Source of the DNA: Pegea sp. RAD2-039
Taxonomy: Eukaryota > Chordata > Thaliacea > Salpida > Salpidae
Length of the DNA stretch: 64,000 nt
Reading direction: 5' to 3'
Assembly: GCA_034620365.1 (NCBI GenBank)
Contig: JAQGEQ010000171.1
Span: 186,001-250,000 of the forward strand
Shown here: piece by piece, positions 61,970 through 64,000 of the stretch
Position numbering within the stretch: the stretch's first letter is position 1
Layout of the letters: each line of letters opens with the position of its first letter
The notes under the pieces: model-generated
Databases searched by the model: none
What the model saw: the letters and a program-made list of their open reading frames with translations, nothing else
Told to the model about the DNA's origin: nothing
Translations under genes and position numbers: made by a program

Positions 61970-63601
61970 TTATTTTTCTTCTATGACTTCAATAAGAGGT
62001 TTACTAAAAGTTGTTTCATCTGATCGAATTATTTCGATTTTTGGTTTATAAGTTTCCTGAAAATGAATTTGAAGTAAAAAATGTGAAAAATGAAATTGTG
62101 TACAGACCTTTGGTTCCAAGAACTCTACATCATTACCTTCATCTAACTCATCCAAATCAACTTCTTCCAGATCCGGGAGATCTTCTAGATTTATGATCTC
62201 AACACTTTCACTCAAATCTTTGTTATCCTCTAGAAGAAAAAAGTTTTCTTAAATTCAAACTTTCTACAAATTGAAAGCGTGGAAGATCAGAATCAGGAGT
62301 CTTACCTTGATCCACTTCTTCATCAGAGGTAAAATCTTTCAGCTCCTCACTGTGATGAAGATCATCTTGTGAGTAATCCATTTCAACTCCACTGATTTTC
62401 TCATCAAACATTGCAACTGGAGTAACTAAATTTTCATCCACTACAAGATTATATGATCAAAAGCAGAAGATCAAAAGCTCAAGATTCACTTACAGATGAT
62501 TCCTTCCTTCTCGCGTCGTTCTTTCGCTTTCTTTCGAATATTCTTCAGATAATCAACACTTGCCTACAAACACTTAGTTGCTACTTGTAGAGAAGAACAG
62601 TTGATTTAGTTACTTGTATCTTGGCTCTTTCCTTGTTATTCCACCTCTCATGTTCAGCTTTTTCTTCTTCGCGTCCTCCTCTCTTCCATGCTTCAGCACA
62701 AGCCCGATCTCGAGGAAAAACTGGTCTAATAACAAAATCGCGCGATACTAACTTCACCATGACAACCAGCACACAAGACCCACCTGTCGTCCAGATAAGT
62801 GAGCTGCTTTAATCGAACTATCATGTTCTTCCGATAAAAACGGATCTTCTTCACAACTGGATTACCCATCAGGTTGAGGACTCTCTAAAAGAAGATCAAT
62901 TGGTCATGATGAAGAATTGAGTTTTGCTTCTATTCACCAAACTCTCCATCTCTTCTAGGATCTCAACCACCTTCGGATCTTCGATCTTATTGTGAGAAAG
63001 ATCAAGGACACTGATGGAAGAGCTGGATCGAAGATTATTCAAAGATTCGTACGTTGAGATATTGTTCTGAGCTAACTGAAGCGTTTCCAATCGCGACAAG
63101 TTTTCTGTGATGACGTCATTCACACATGAGTGGTTGGCATAGTGACGAGGTTGTACTTAGTGCACTTAAAAACCAGCAACTGGTTCTTACCGATGTTTTC
63201 GACTACACTCAACTGGTTGCTGCACAAGTTCAATACTCTGAGGTCGGTCAGTTTGTTCAAATTCTCAATTTTTTCAATTAAATTTTGTTGAAGATAAAGA
63301 CATCTAAAAAAAGTCTTATTCAATCTTCAATTTGATTAAATTGATTTCAATAACCTGAGGTTGGTCAACTTATCTAAATTTTCGATTCGTTTCAAACCAT
63401 TCACTTCGAGCCAGAGACATTTGAGGCCCGTGTACTCGTCCAAGTTTTCAATTTTCCACCAACCTGGTCAGTTGTTGATTCAATTGGTTGAATAATAATC
63501 AATCACAGACCTTTGTAGTGAAGATAAAGGACATCATTGAGATAAGGAGTGGTGTAGAGTTTATGTTGGATGCAGATCTTCTTTAAGGACTCTTTTGTCA
63601 T
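61970..63601 (-). CDS. DNAAF1: Dynein axonemal assembly factor 1 (LRRC50-like)
   Basis: DNAAF1 is a cytoplasmic leucine-rich-repeat factor needed to pre-assemble outer and inner dynein arms of motile cilia; human mutations cause primary ciliary dyskinesia. I read ten exons: 63601-63511, 63463-63355, 63303-63191, 63104-62938, 62884-62784, 62725-62614, 62563-62494, 62440-62306, 62229-62108 and 62056-61970, giving 368 residues. The start [19 protein letters not shown] aligns with the family core. The LRRs read [48 protein letters not shown] and [20 protein letters not shown]. The cap has [30 protein letters not shown] and WKRGG. A conserved acidic motif ([13 protein letters not shown]) precedes a short tail. 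Human DNAAF1 is 725 aa, with about 100 extra N-terminal residues and a long variable tail. An AG acceptor-like site directly precedes the ATG, so an upstream exon cannot be excluded. The stop overlaps an AATAAA. Confidence 0.95.
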
Positions 63602-64000
63602 TCTAAAGATGATAGATAATTAGGATTTGAAGATAAGTTTAAAAAGTGTAGAAATTATTTCCAAAAAAAAACTACTCAGAAATTTGCTTAAAGATTTTTT
63701 ATTAAAGTTTTCAACTAACTTCAAATGTATCTTTGATTTACAAGATTGAATAAAAATGTTAAATTCAATTCGAAAACAAATGTACATAGAAATGATTAAA
63801 CACCTTCAAGTTTATTGTGAGTTACAACTACAAGGTGTGCTGCTTTATTAAAGTGGAAAATTTTCTTTTAAATACATTAAGTATAAAACACAAGTGAATA
63901 AAGCAAACATTCTATTTAAAGATGTTTAAATAAAACTTTACAAATCGATTTACTGATAATTGGAAGCAATTTTGTTTCTTTGTAAAATTTCTATCTCTAA
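63602..64000. other. Upstream of DNAAF1, no gene seen
   Basis: This is AT-rich sequence with no recognisable coding region. On the minus strand, CATCTTTAG directly precedes the first called DNAAF1 ATG, so this stretch may be an intron leading to an exon outside the window, or simply the promoter. Confidence 0.45.

Overview
The window is strongly AT-rich nuclear DNA from an animal. Every gene recognised is eukaryotic. Eight are conserved across animals; seven of these are split by GT-AG introns and one (LSM1) is a single exon. ZC3H10, aftiphilin and the axonemal dynein assembly factor DNAAF1 point to a metazoan with motile cilia or flagellated sperm. I cannot name the phylum from sequence alone. 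I see no bacterial genes, CRISPR arrays, rRNA or convincing tRNA genes.

Layout from left to right. A HemK-family glutamine methyltransferase gene (+) at 1148-2732 faces the tail of a ZC3H10 gene (-) at 4206-9686. A possible 69-aa gene (+, 9776-9985) diverges from ZC3H10 and runs towards the single-exon LSM1 gene (-, 10062-10460). About 8 kb without a recognisable gene follows. UBE2H (-) spans 18618-25092, with a 3.7-kb last intron and a tandem duplication over its start codon. A second long AT-rich stretch (25.3-34.5 kb) holds only a GC-richer patch, possibly the UBE2H promoter, and a 105-bp tandem duplication. Three + strand genes follow: RPAP3 (34529-37561), aftiphilin (40388-46610) with a 25-unit coding minisatellite, and a short coronin (52356-57238). 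A decayed non-LTR retrotransposon lies between aftiphilin and coronin. DNAAF1 (-, 61970-63601) closes the window, tail to tail with coronin.

The genes are housekeeping or cell-biological and do not form one pathway: release-factor modification (HEMK1), RNA binding and decay (ZC3H10, LSM1), ubiquitin transfer (UBE2H), chaperone assembly of RNA polymerase and dynein (RPAP3, DNAAF1), clathrin/AP-1 traffic (aftiphilin) and actin (coronin). RPAP3 and DNAAF1 share the theme of co-chaperone assembly of large complexes. Exon boundaries were fixed by reading GT/AG sites and checking that every junction keeps the family-conserved frame; all eight conserved models close without an internal stop.

The most unusual feature is in aftiphilin: a 900-bp array of 25 exact-length 36-bp units, each coding a 12-residue acidic repeat with an FGDF-type adaptor-ear motif. 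Next are the in-frame duplication of the UBE2H start codon and the excess of the TGACGTCA palindrome, which clusters at the ZC3H10 3' end. I found no new multi-gene system.
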